This document shows positions 13,201 to 25,148 of a stretch of 64,000 nt of DNA, piece after piece. The stretch spans positions 248,001 through 312,000 of the forward strand of contig JAQSEB010000116.1 of NCBI GenBank assembly GCA_030063045.1, given 5' to 3'. The notes under the pieces were generated by a model, which was not told where the DNA came from, made no database searches, and saw only the letters and a list, made by a program, of their open reading frames with translations. This stretch comes from Pratylenchus scribneri (Eukaryota; Nematoda; Chromadorea; Rhabditida; Pratylenchidae). The position numbers and the translations under genes were made by a program. How positions within the stretch are numbered: position 1 is the first letter of the stretch; every line of letters begins with the position of its first letter.

Positions 13201-16200
13201 CAAAGGCCTTCTTCGCCTGTTGGTCATGTATTTGCCGGCACCAATGTTTTGGGCACTTTACGATCAACAAGGCTCCCGATGGCTCATTCAATCCGTCAGT
13301 TTGACTTCATTTCTTTAAAGAATTGAAGCTTTTTCACTGAATTTAATATCCAATTAAATAAATGTATATCCACGGAACCTCCGAATGATGAGGAAAACAT
13401 AGCCAAAATCTGGGAAAATTATATAGAAAAAATATTTAATTTATTCTTGAAGGTGAAGCACCTGAACTTAAATCTATTTATGGAATAAGTCATTCAATGT
13501 ATACAAAAGTTGGCCATACAAAATGAGACAAAATTAGTCGGAAATGGTTTAATGTTTCATTATTTATATCTTTCCAATGTTGGCCATAATCCACCCAAAT
13601 CCAAGAAAATATAGGCTGAGCCAATTTTGATGGGCACAAATCCAATGGACCATAAACATGACCAATTCCAATATAAATTCAGGTCAACATGGATTGCCGT
13701 GTTCCATTGCCCTGGGGTGGCGAATGGTTCCTGTTGCCCGACCAAATGCAAACATTGAATGCCGTCCTCATTCTTTTGTTCATTCCAATATTCCAAGCAA
13801 TTATTTATCCATTGGTGGCAAAGTGCTTTAAAATTACGTTTGTATCATTCAAAAGTTTACCAAAATTCCCTACCATTTGAAGGCCTTTACGCAAAATGGT
13901 CGCTGGCGGACTTTTGGCTGCATTGGCCTTTGTCGTTTCTGCCGCCGTTCAATTCGAAGTTAATGTGAGTAAATAATAATATTTTATGGTTTTTAGGCCA
14001 ATTTAAAAAAGAATAATATCTAATTAAACGAAAAATACTGAAATTATCGAAAAAGAGAATATAATGCCAAAATAATTATATATAATAGTTTAAGGGTTTG
14101 CCCTATATTCATATTCACAAACCCAATATACCCAAAATTGGATAGCTGGTCAAAACGCATTGAATGGTATATAATTTGTTATAGTTTGGTCAAAATTAAA
14201 GGGTATTAAACAGTTTAAACCAATTTTGGTTTAATGGTTTAAAAGTTCAAAACTAAATAGAATTGCTTAAACCCAAACCAAAATATATTCAAATTATGTG
14301 TCTTAATAGTCCATTGAACCGTTATATTTCGGCATTAATGTTTTTTTAAAGTATTTCCCATCCAATACAGTATTCCCTGCCGGACACACCAATCGCCGGG
14401 CATTCCTTCATGTCCGCCATCAATGCATTCCCCACTGCTGGATGCAATATGACAATTTGTGCAATGAAAAATGGCACCGAAGATCAATGCCGCTTCCTAA
14501 AGCCAGATCAAACTCTAACAAATTTGGACACATCAAAAAGGGAAATGTTCGAATTGCCAGCCACCAAAGAGCAACAATTCCAAATTCGATTCAAAGGCAA
14601 TGAAACAATAAAATGCCCAACGAATTGGACGGCACAATATGAATTGGATGCGGGCCAAACATATTGGATGTTGGTTGGAGGACAAGGAGTGGTGTTTGGT
14701 CGCACCAAAACGGATAAACCCACAGAAGGCACCGGTGTATTCAATATTGGGTACGTTTTTGGCAAGGAAATTCATGTTTAACAAAATACCTAAAAGAAAT
14801 AATAATTAGACCATTTTTTTGATAATAACTGAGCGAAGAAGTAAAAATTTAGGAAGGCGACTTTATTAGTCATTCTTTTGGCCATATCTCAACAAGGAAA
14901 CAACCAATTTGGGAAGGCGATATGCTATTTTATAGCGCTAAATGTCCTCTAAAAAGTGGCTCTTCTAATATTTTGAAAAATTTTAAACAATTTGTAAAAT
15001 AATCCGTTTTTCTTCAATATGCGGGTTTATATTAGTCAAAGGCATATATAATTTTTTAAAGCTTGCTTTCAAAAAAATTTAAAGAAGCCTAATTGTAGAA
15101 GGTACTTTTAGCTTTACAAAGCTCTATTACCTTCCAAAATTAGTTATTTCCTCTCTGAGTTATTGGCCAAAAACAAATGTAGACACTCAACAACTATATT
15201 CATAATAATAATAATCAAAATTTTCGACTAAAACATTTCCTTTCAAAGAATAACATTAGCATTGGACGATTTGTATGATGGAAATTTGGCACTTTGCCGA
15301 ATGCAGCCAGGCGAAACAAACAAAACTGCTGATACTTACTGTAATCCAAACAAGGCTGAAGATTTTTACCTTTGGAAAGCCAAAGAAGATTTGATTGCCC
15401 GTGAGCCATATCAGCAGAATAGTACAGAGGGAAAATCAGAAAAAAGAGCCAGCATTTATGCGGTCAAATCAGTTCGGCAAGGGAAGTGAGTTTTATTTTT
15501 GTTTAGTTGAAATTTGTGTATTAAAAGGAAATATTTAATTTGCCGAAAAACACTGATGAATGAAATTGTCGAAAGTTTGCAACAATTCAGTGTTTATAGA
15601 CTAATAAACCTTATACCCTATCGATAGATCTTTTTAAGACGCATAATTTGATTATGTTTTGACATTTAGATTCAACCAATTCTAACTTAGTTTTGAACCA
15701 TTAAACCAAAATGGGTTTAAACCGTTTAATACCCTTTAATTGTTGACCAAACCATAACAAATTATATACCATTCGATACGTCTTGACCAGCTCTGTCCAA
15801 TTTTGGGTAAATTGTTTATGAAAGTAGGAATAAACGTAAAACATTTGTGATTATTTTAGCATTATTTGGCAATTTCGATATTTTTTTTAAAATGTAATTT
15901 TTTGCACAGTTGGGCACTGTTTTTAATGAAAAATGGGAATGTACGGCAGCCAACCGGCGTTGAATTTTCCATTCAAACTCAAGGCGGTGTTTACATGTTG
16001 GCATTGACTGGAAGTTTGGAGAAAAAGGAAGTAAGTGAATGGAACGTTTCAATACCGCCGATTCAGTAATTGGTCCATTCTTTGGGTCACATTCAGCGAG
16101 TCATTAGCCAACCACTGAAAGTGATATACCTTTAAAAGTCCAGAATGATCTCTACAATTTAGCCTTTTTAAATTTTTTGAAATTCAAATTTTAAAAAATT

Positions 16201-17542
16201 TACATGAACACTTTTTGTAATAAACTCGAAATGAGAAAAGAAGGCTGGTATATAAAAAATTTTTATATTCCTTTAAAATTATAATAGCCGCTTTTTTGAT
16301 GACATTTAGTGCTTTCGAATGGCACATTGCCTTCCAAAATTGATTGCTTCCTTTTTGAGTAATGGCCAAAAGAAAGCCCCAAATATTTAAACGGTACTGA
16401 AATATATCTTGTTTCAGCTAGAAGAAAAAACAAGGGAAAATTATGAATTAAATAAATTATTTCCTCTGATCAGGTAAATCAGCACCTTTTCCATGTTGTG
16501 CCAGACAATGGCGTCTCCATTCTTTGGCAAGTTCCCCAAATTGCCATAATCACAGCGGCCGAAATTCTCTTCTCAATCACCGGCTATGAATTTGCCTATT
16601 CTCAAGCCGCCCCCTCTATGAAATCCGTGGTCCAAGCCCTTTGGCTGTTGACCACGGCCACGGGCGATGCCATCATAATTGGTTAGTTAAAAACAATAAT
16701 TAAATCCTTAATTAGATGTGATAAATGAATATTGACTACAGTACCTTACCTACAGTAACTTAAGGTCTTTCTTCTGGACATAACTCAATAAGTAAGCAAC
16801 CAATTTAGGAAGGCAATATACCATTTTAAATCCCTAAATGTTGTGGCCTTACAAATTTTTTGAAATTTCAAATAATTTTCTATACCTTTTTTCCTTTGAA
16901 AATTCGGGTTCATTACACTCAAAGACATGTAACTTTTTTTAATATGTGAATTTTATAATTTTTTTGTTGCCACTTTTTAGAGGACATTTAGGGTTTTTGA
17001 AATTATATATAGCCTTTCCAGATCGGTTATTGACTTGTTGCGTTATGGCCCAAAACCAATGGGCATTCAATCAATTTTTCATACTTTTCATTTTCATTGT
17101 CCTTATTTCAATGATAGGCTTCAAGTTCTAATTTTATTTTATACATTTTCCATTCTTACTATATTCATATTTTATATATTCACTTGATTTTCCAGTCGTG
17201 GTTGCCATTTTCCAATTCTCGGATTTGGCCAAGGAATTTGTGTTCTATGCGGTTGGCATGTTCTTGGTCACAATATTGCTCGCCCTTTTGGCCATTTTCT
17301 ACTATGAATACAACAATTACACCGGAGAAGAGGATGATGGAAATGAAAAACAACAAAAATCCGTGGTACCAGAGGAAGAATGGACCAGAATGAAGGGCCG
17401 AAAATCCGTTCAAATGTTTGGAAGCAATGAGGAATTGGATGGATCAACAACCAAAAAAAGAGGCCAAGTAAATGAAGCATTCGGCGCCAGTGCAAATACT
17501 CTTGATGAAGAAGGCGAAGAGAAAGGAAATAAACAGAAATGA
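10258..17542 (+). CDS. Proton-coupled oligopeptide transporter (POT/PTR2, SLC15), PEPT-like
   Basis: Plasma-membrane symporter that takes up di- and tripeptides with protons; nematode members serve gut peptide uptake. Fifteen exons join without a frame break into about 891 residues: 10258-10507, 10929-11121, 11797-11993, 12045-12128, 12180-12257, 12849-12931, 12981-13127, 13181-13294, 13683-13837, 13883-13964, 14371-14750, 15249-15485, 15910-16030, 16474-16681 and 17196-17542. Family marks: NEFCERFSYYGMR in the first helices, GFGTGGIKPCV..FGGDQF (PTR2 signature), FWALYDQQGSRW, a long Asn-glycosylatable extracellular loop after VQFEVN (exons 11-13), and ITGYEFAYSQAAPSMK near the C-terminus. 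The cytoplasmic ends are Ser- and Glu/Lys-rich. Exon 6 ends in a GC donor (AAG|gcaag). Start choice rests on the acceptor at 10251-10253. It resembles C. elegans PEPT-1/2/3; which paralogue is unresolved. Five family-A and two family-B repeats lie in its introns. Confidence 0.95.
10539..10839. repeat. Family-A palindromic MITE-like element, copy 4
   Basis: Intron 1 of the peptide transporter. Arms start TTTGGTCATAACTCAACAAGG and end CGCTGAGCTATGGCC. Confidence 0.85.
11375..11548. repeat. Short inverted-repeat element with GGTTGGACA tips
   Basis: Tips TTAGGGTTGGACA and TGTCCAACCCTATG flank a 'cggttttt' rich interior with a GGTTATTTTGAGCAAAATTC block. A related interior block recurs at 62690-62810. 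It lies in transporter intron 2. Confidence 0.7.
12416..12682. repeat. Family-A palindromic MITE-like element, copy 5
   Basis: Right arm partly degraded (ends near ACGATGGCCAAT). It lies in transporter intron 5. Confidence 0.7.
14080..14345. repeat. Family-B element with TTTAAACC core, copy 2
   Basis: Inverted relative to copy 1. It carries GGTATATAATTTGTTATAG, a TTAAACAGTTTAAACC core and AACCCAAACCAAAATATATT. It lies in transporter intron 10. Confidence 0.7.
14871..15179. repeat. Family-A palindromic MITE-like element, copy 6
   Basis: Left arm starts CATTCTTTTGGCCATATC. A further partial left-arm copy lies directly upstream at about 14812-14870. It lies in transporter intron 11. Confidence 0.8.
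15529..15875. repeat. Family-B element with TTTAAACC core, copy 3
   Basis: Best left tip of the family, ATATTTAATTTGCCGAAAAA, followed by the GGGTTTAAACCG core. It lies in transporter intron 12. Confidence 0.75.
16076..16375. repeat. Family-A palindromic MITE-like element, copy 7
   Basis: Diverged copy in transporter intron 13; the right arm reads GCTTTCGAATGGCACATTGCC. Confidence 0.75.
16765..17062. repeat. Family-A palindromic MITE-like element, copy 8
   Basis: Transporter intron 14. The left arm has GGACATAACTCAATAAG; the right arm ends GCGTTATGGCCC. Confidence 0.75.
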
Positions 17543-17799
17543 TATGGCGATTATTAAAATTAATTTAAAAACATTCCTTGAAAATTGCTCATTTTTATTA
17601 TTGTTTTTTAACAACCATTAATATTAAATTTAATTTTGATTCAGTATTCTATTTTGGGTAGGACTTTTTCTAGTGCTAACCAGCAGAAGAGTAGGAGCAT
17701 CAAAATGATGTATAACACTAATAGCTGCACAGATGAATCCTAGGTTGTTAGTAGGTGCGCATGTGGCATGTCATATATAGAGGCCATTTTGAGGGTAAT

Positions 17800-18015
17800 T
17801 TTTTAGATATTTGGTCATAATTTTTTGTAAATGAATATTTTGGGTAGTTTTCTTACCAATCAGAAGAGTGGGGGCTTCAAAATGATATACAAATTCCTGT
17901 CTATGATTGACCATTTTTCCTTGTGGTCATAATTTTTTGTAAATGAACATTTTGGGTAGTTTTCTTACCAATCAGAAGAGTGGGGGCTTCAAAATGATAT
18001 ACAAATTCCTGTCTA
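17800..18015. repeat. Two-copy direct repeat of about 100 bp
   Basis: Block beginning TGGTCATAATTTTTTGTAAA and ending AAATTCCTGTCTA occurs twice, nearly identical, directly before the 169-bp satellite. A more diverged third copy is seen at about 17650-17760 (AACCAGCAGAAGAGTAGGAG). Confidence 0.85.
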
Positions 18016-21000
18016 GGTCCCGGTTTGAATTTTTGATATATTTTAGCTTATATTTATTAATATTTATTCTAAAATTTTCAGAATGAAAACTCGGGCCGAT
18101 TTTGAGAAATTGATTTTTGAAAATTTTGATTTTTACCTGTATTTTTGAAAAATTTTAAAAATTCATAACTAAAAAACGTATAGAGGTCCCGGTTTGAATT
18201 TTTGATATATTTTAGCTTATATTTATTAATATTTATTCTAAAATTTTCAGAATGAAAACTCGGGCCGATTTTGAGAAATTGATTTTTGAAAATTTTGATT
18301 TTTACCTGTATTTTTGAAAAATTTTAAAAATTCATAACTAAAAAACGTATAGAGGTCCCGGTTTGAATTTTTGATATATTTTAGCTTATATTTATTAATA
18401 TTTATTCTAAAATTTTCAGAATGAAAACTCGGGCCGATTTTGAGAAATTGATTTTTGAAAATTTTGATTTTTACCTGTATTTTTGAAAAATTTTAAAAAT
18501 TCATAACTAAAAAACGTATAGAGGTCCCGGTATGAATTTTTGATATATTTTAGCTTATATTTATTAATATTTATTCTAAAATTTTCAGAATGAAAACTCG
18601 GGCCGATTTTGAGAAATTGATTTTTGAAAATTTTGATTTTTACCTGTATTTTTGAAAAATTTTAAAAATTCATAACTAAAAAACGTATAGAGGTCCCGGT
18701 TTGAATTTTTGATATATTTTAGCTTATATTTATTAATATTTATTCTAAAATTTTCAGAATGAAAACTCGGGCCGATTTTGAGAAATTGATTTTTGAAAAT
18801 TTTGATTTTTACCTGTATTTTTGAAAAATTTTAAAAATTCATAACTAAAAAACGTATAGAGGTCCCGGTATGAATTTTTGATATATTTTAGCTTATATTT
18901 ATTAATATTTATTCTAAAATTTTCAGAATGAAAACTCGGGCCGATTTTGAGAAATTGATTTTTGAAAATTTTGATTTTTACCTGTATTTTTGAAAAATTT
19001 TAAAAATTCATAACTAAAAAACGTATAGAGGTCCCGGTATGAATTTTTGATATATTTTAGCTTATATTTATTAATATTTATTCTAAAATTTTCAGAATGA
19101 AAACTCGGGCCGATTTTGAGAAATTGATTTTTGAAAATTTTGATTTTTACCTGTATTTTTGAAAAATTTTAAAAATTCATAACTAAAAAACGTATAGAGG
19201 TCCCGGTTTGAATTTTTGATATATTTTAGCTTATATTTATTAATATTTATTCTAAAATTTTCAGAATGAAAACTCGGGCCGATTTTGAGAAATTGATTTT
19301 TGAAAATTTTGATTTTTACCTGTATTTTTGAAAAATTTTAAAAATTCATAACTAAAAAACGTATAGAGGTCCCGGTATGAATTTTTGATATATTTTAGCT
19401 TATATTTATTAATATTTATTCTAAAATTTTCAGAATGAAAACTCGGGCCGATTTTGAGAAATTGATTTTTGAAAATTTTGATTTTTACCTGTATTTTTGA
19501 AAAATTTTAAAAATTCATAACTAAAAAACGTATAGAGGTCCCGGTTTGAATTTTTGATATATTTTAGCTTATATTTATTAATATTTATTCTAAAATTTTC
19601 AGAATGAAAACTCGGGCCGATTTTGAGAAATTGATTTTTGAAAATTTTGATTTTTACCTGTATTTTTGAAAAATTTTAAAAATTCATAACTAAAAAACGT
19701 ATAGAGGTCCCGGTATGAATTTTTGATATATTTTAGCTTATATTTATTAATATTTATTCTAAAATTTTCAGAATGAAAACTCGGGCCGATTTTGAGAAAT
19801 TGATTTTTGAAAATTTTGATTTTTACCTGTATTTTTGAAAAATTTTAAAAATTCATAACTAAAAAACGTATAGAGGTCCCGGTTTGAATTTTTGATATAT
19901 TTTAGCTTATATTTATTAATATTTATTCTAAAATTTTCAGAATGAAAACTCGGGCCGATTTTGAGAAATTGATTTTTGAAAATTTTGATTTTTACCTGTA
20001 TTTTTGAAAAATTTTAAAAATTCATAACTAAAAAACGTATAGAGGTCCCGGTATGAATTTTTGATATATTTTAGCTTATATTTATTAATATTTATTCTAA
20101 AATTTTCAGAATGAAAACTCGGGCCGATTTTGAGAAATTGATTTTTGAAAATTTTGATTTTTACCTGTATTTTTGAAAAATTTTAAAAATTCATAACTAA
20201 AAAACGTATAGAGGTCCCGGTTTGAATTTTTGATATATTTTAGCTTATATTTATTAATATTTATTCTAAAATTTTCAGAATGAAAACTCGGGCCGATTTT
20301 GAGAAATTGATTTTTGAAAATTTTGATTTTTACCTGTATTTTTGAAAAATTTTAAAAATTCATAACTAAAAAACGTATAGAGGTCCCGGTTTGAATTTTT
20401 GATATATTTTAGCTTATATTTATTAATATTTATTCTAAAATTTTCAGAATGAAAACTCGGGCCGATTTTGAGAAATTGATTTTTGAAAATTTTGATTTTT
20501 ACCTGTATTTTTGAAAAATTTTAAAAATTCATAACTAAAAAACGTATAGAGGTCCCGGTTTGAATTTTTGATATATTTTAGCTTATATTTATTAATATTT
20601 ATTCTAAAATTTTCAGAATGAAAACTCGGGCCGATTTTGAGAAATTGATTTTTGAAAATTTTGATTTTTACCTGTATTTTTGAAAAATTTTAAAAATTCA
20701 TAACTAAAAAACGTATAGAGGTCCCGGTTTGAATTTTTGATATATTTTAGCTTATATTTATTAATATTTATTCTAAAATTTTCAGAATGAAAACTCGGGC
20801 CGATTTTGAGAAATTGATTTTTGAAATTTTCCTTTTATTGCTATTTTTTGAAAAATTTTAAAAATTCATAACTAAAAAACGTATAGAGGTCCCGGTTTGA
20901 ATTTTTGATATATTTTAGCTTATATTTATTAATATTTATTCTAAAATTTTCAGAATGAAAACTCGGGCCGATTTTGAGAAATTGATTTTTGAAATTTTCC

Positions 21001-21720
21001 TTTTATTGCTATTTTTTGAAAAATTTTAAAAATTCATAACTAAAAAACGTATAGAGGTCCCGGTTTGAATTTTTGATATATTTTAGCTTATATTTATTAA
21101 TATTTATTCTAAAATTTTCAGAATGAAAACTCGGGCCGATTTTGAAAAATTAATTTTTGAAATTTCCCTTTTATTGCTATTTTTTGAAAAATTTTAAAAT
21201 TCATAACTAAAAAACGTATAGAGGTCCCGGTATGAATTTTTGATATATTTTAGCTTATATTTATTAATATTTATTCTAAAATTTTCAGAATTAAAACTCG
21301 GGCCGATTTTGAAAAATTAATTTTTGAAATTTCCCTTTTATTGCTATTTTTTGAAAAATTTTAAAATTCATAACTAAAAAACGTATAGAGGTCCCGGTAT
21401 GAATTTTTGATATATTTTAGCTTATATTTATTATTATTTATTCTAAAATTTTCAGAATTAAAACTCGGGCCGATTTTGAAAAATTAATTTTTGAAATTTT
21501 CCCTTTTATTGCTATTTTTTGAAAAATTTTAAAAATTCATAACTAAAAAACGTATAGAGGTCCCGGTTTGAATTTTTGATATATTTTAGCTTATATTTAT
21601 TAATATTTATTCTAAAATTTTCAGAATTAAAACTCGGGCCGATTTTGAAAAATTAATTTTTGAAATTTTCCCTTTTATTAGTATTTTTGAAAATTTTTAA
21701 AAATTATAACAAAAAATGGA
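18016..21720. repeat. 169-bp satellite array, about 22 tandem copies
   Basis: Successive GGTCCCGGT landmarks fall at 18016, 18185, 18354 and 18523, a constant 169-bp step. Most copies are identical except for one site, GGTTTGAA or GGTATGAA. From about 18861 to 20213 the two variants largely alternate. The last six copies differ by a block (CCTTTTATTGCTATTTTT replacing the GATTTTTACCTGTATTTTT segment) and small indels, so the array is homogenised at its left side and decayed at its right. There is no sustained coding frame. Each unit contains TTCAGAATG, which mimics an acceptor plus start codon. Confidence 0.97.
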
Positions 21721-22057
21721 AAGAAATAATTTACATAAAAAATGACTGAATTATGAATTTACGTAATTTTTTTCGTGTCGAAAAATATATAATTTTGAGG
21801 CGATATAACTTGGCCATAACATAACTAGGTATTAGGGCACAGGGTTAGTTTCAGGGCAGGATGGGATTAGGGTTTAGGGACTAGGGGCTTTTGGAGTTAA
21901 GGATTCTTAAAGAAGTCTGATTTTGAAAAGAATTTTAATTCAAAATTAATTGGGACGAAGGAACTAATAATCTAATTAGCAAATTTACCCAATTAACAAT
22001 TTGTTTTATTTTTGTTGCTTTTATTAAAATTTGAAACTAGAATAAACATAAATAAGG

Positions 22058-22844
22058 ATGGAAATTAGGAATATAAAATTCGAAATTTTAGAATTAATGA
22101 ATAGACAATTATTTTTGCCTCAAATGATTCAACAAATTCGAAATTCGTCGACCAGATTTTCTTATGCAAAAAAGCAGCTACTAAAAAATTATAAATTTCC
22201 CGAAATTCGGCCTCAAGATTGTGAAGAACAACACATTCGAGGATGGGGCCCGGGTGGTTCTAATGTAAATTCGGCTGGAAATGCAGTTTTACTCAAACAT
22301 ATTCCAACAAATTGTTTTGTCAAAGTTAATTTATTGAAAATAAATTCAATAATTTTGATAATTCAGGTCCATGACTCAAGAAATCTGCACGAAAACATTG
22401 AAATTGCACGGGAAAGACTTAAAGTAAAAACATGTCGCATTATTTTTAAGTTAATCAAAGTGAAATTAATTTTTCTAGGAATTTTTGCAAAAATTACAAT
22501 TTTGGAAATTAATTAAACCTCGATCAAAAAAATCGACTCATGAAAATTTACTTTTTTTAAAATTCTATTTTTTAAAAAACAGCCTAAATTATTTACAATT
22601 CACCGAATTCTTTGAATTAATTCCATTTCATCTTTTTTAGTTGACCGTTGATTACCATTTGAACGGTGAAAATTCATATAAAATTCAATTAAAACGGTTG
22701 GAAAAACAATTTGCTGAACGGGCACGACGTCACAAGGAGAAAAGGATGGCAAAATTGTCAGAATGTAGGGCAGACGGCAAGGAACTGCTGAAGAAAACGG
22801 TTCCAATGCCAAATCAAGGATTGGAAAAAGATGATGAATATTAA
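22058..22844 (+). CDS. MTRFR (C12orf65)-like mitochondrial release-factor-family protein, GGQ replaced by GGS
   Basis: Members of this family rescue stalled mitochondrial ribosomes by hydrolysing peptidyl-tRNA through a GGQ motif. Three phase-0 exons, 22058-22324, 22367-22423 and 22641-22844, give 175 residues, close to the usual size. The core RGWGPGG-S-NVNSAGNAV, then LLKHIPTNCFVKVHDSRNL, then YHLNGENS and a Lys/Arg-rich C-terminal helix (ERARRHKEKRMAKL) follow the MTRFR layout, including the basic tail that binds the ribosome. The catalytic Gln is Ser (TCT, 22259-22261). A start at the second Met (22097) would give a basic amphipathic leader (MNRQLFLPQMIQQIRN) typical of a mitochondrial presequence. 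The family is clear; whether it still has hydrolase activity is open. Confidence 0.85.
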
Positions 22845-24492
22845 TTTTATTTGATTTTATTTATTTCATTGAATTTTAAATTCCAATAATTTTCAAAATA
22901 AATTATTTTTTGCTGCTGGAATTGTCCATTTTGGGCCACAACAAATGTTGCCAATTTCAGTGTAAAACTTTTCCATATTTGTGTGCAAAATCAAATTTGG
23001 CACAAAAATTGGCAAGGAGGGGGCGGCCAATCCACGCACACGTAAAAACCATATTTTTGGTCCTTTTTAGGGTTCAAAAAATGTGTCCATGAGTATCAAA
23101 TATACCACAAATTGTTTTGTGCCAATTCCGCCCATTTTCCTCAATATTCACTCCATCCATCCGTCAAATTTCCCCCAAATTTCATTACGGAATGGGGCGC
23201 CAATTTTCCTTTTACTGCGTGTTTCGCGCGATTGCCGTTGCCAAGCAAAAATTCCCTCCATTTCCCCCTTTTCCCCTTTCTTTTGTCTTTATGGCCATGG
23301 CCCTACCTCCATTCCATTCATTCAAATGTGCGCGTGATTATTATTTTACCTGGGTACCCTGGGGTCGATATGAGGAGGCGAAATGTTGGCTTTGGGGCCA
23401 TATTAGCATTAAAATGGTGGAAGGGAGGAAAGAGGGAAGGTTCCGGTAGAAAAATTATTGTGAAAATAGTTGAGTGAAGGGGGAATATATTGGAATTGGC
23501 AGGTAGAAATGAGCGCAAAAGGGCGCGCGGCACACACAAAAACCCGCATAGATAAAAACGCCGCTGAAGGCTGCTGAAAGGGAGAATGAACGGCTGATGA
23601 ATGAAGAGCAATGTCACTTTTATAGAGTAGCAAAGGCTAATATGTGGCCAAGTCGTGCGTTAAAACTCGTGTTGGCCAAGCTCAATTAAGCATCGCACAA
23701 AACAAAATCATCCTTTTGTCTCCGTGCTACATTTGTTCCCTCCCTCGTTAATTGTTGTCATTTTGTAATGAAGATTTGTAGGCATTGTCTTCTTTTCTTG
23801 CCGCCTTTGATGGTCCAACGCAAACACAACCGGATATGCGCAATCCTTTTGTGCCCATCCCCTACCATCCAACCAAAATCGGCACAAATTGACCCTGGCA
23901 TTAATGCCACCCGGAGAAGGCCAGACGTCCCCTAAAAAACGTGTGTGTGAAAATTGGGTGGCCACAAAAACAAAACAAAAATCCAATCCCGACAGCCGTT
24001 CCCATAACCAATTTTTCCCATTTTCCCCTTTACTTCCTCTCCTCCTTCTTATTTGGCCTCGACACGGTCAATAAAATAATGTTGAGGGCAGCTGATGCAT
24101 GCAAAAATGTGTGTGTGCCTTATTAGGAGGAAGAGGAGGGCACACACATTGAATTATTTGGGCCAATTATATTTTTTGGGGGCAGAAGACACACTCACAC
24201 ACCCTTTTGGCCATCTTCTTTCATTTTTTGGCCCATCCCCAAAAAATCCCCAAAGGATCTATGTCGAATATTCTCCGTCTAATTTTCAGCTGTGCCCAAC
24301 ATTTACATATTCTGTTGCATTTTTTATTTGCTAATGAATAATTTATGTAAATTAATTGATATCATTCATTCACACACTTTTGTGCCATATTTATGTCCAT
24401 TTTTTGGCTTAATTCCCGTAATTAAATTCCCTTTAGAATTCGTTGTTTTAAGTAAGATGTTTCAACATCCACTCTCATTCCATTACCTGAAC

Positions 24493-24795
24493 CTATTCTT
24501 TTTGCCATAACTCAGCGAGGCGATGTCCAATCTGAGAAGGCGATATACCAATACAAATACCAAAGTATGCTTTACAAAAAGGCATGAAAACTTTCATTAA
24601 ATCCATCTTTTTAAAATAATTAATTGTCTTTGAGTTTAATAGACCTAAATTTTTGAGGCAAAGCCGTTTATTTTAAAATTTTTTCAAATTTTCACAAAAA
24701 TAGAAAAGCCACTTTTTAGAGGATATTGAGCTTTCGAATGGCATATCGCCTTCCAGAATTGGTTGCTTCCTTTTTGAGATATGTCCAAATGAATG
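24493..24795. repeat. Family-A palindromic MITE-like element, copy 9
   Basis: Complete, with arms CATAACTCAGCGAGGCGATG and TTGGTTGCTTCCTTTTTGAG. Only about 40 bp separates it from the next copy. Confidence 0.85.
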
Positions 24796-24834
24796 GCTCA
24801 GTCAGTTTAAGAATCGGCAGTATTGAATTCATGT

Positions 24835-25148
24835 CATTTTTTGGCCATAGCTCAACAAGGAAGTAACCAAATCAAAAGGCGATATATCATTCGAAAGCCC
24901 TGAAAATCCTCTAAAAAGTTGCTTTAAAAAATTTTTTAAAAAAATTCCTAAAGTTTATAGAAGAAAGAATTTTCTTTTAAAATTGCAAAATTATATATTC
25001 AAATATAAAAATTAAAATAAATAACTTTTTTAAATAAATTATTTTATAAATATTTTATAGCCACTTTTTAAAGGACATTTAGAGCTTTCGAATGGCATAT
25101 TGCCTTCCTAAATTGGTTGCTTTGTTAAGCCTTAATAAGTCCAAAAAA
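24835..25148. repeat. Family-A palindromic MITE-like element, copy 10
   Basis: Left arm TTGGCCATAGCTCAACAAGG; the right arm tip is degraded. It lies in tandem with copy 9. Confidence 0.85.

Larger units (their letters stand above)
17543..22057. other. Satellite-dominated intergenic region
   Basis: After the transporter stop this stretch holds the two-copy repeat, the 169-bp satellite, and a short G-rich stretch at about 21835-21895 with runs such as GGGATTAGGGTTTAGGG. No gene is seen. Confidence 0.8.

Noticed and set aside
18016..21720. CRISPR-like regular repeats
   Set aside because: The repeats are directly contiguous 169-bp satellite units with no unique spacers, in a eukaryotic genome.
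21835..21895. Telomere-like TTAGGG runs
   Set aside because: Only a few degenerate G-rich units; nematode telomeres use TTAGGC, and the region is internal.
23083..24510. Several 60-120 residue frames
   Set aside because: Pyrimidine-rich repeats keep several frames open on both strands; no conserved motif.
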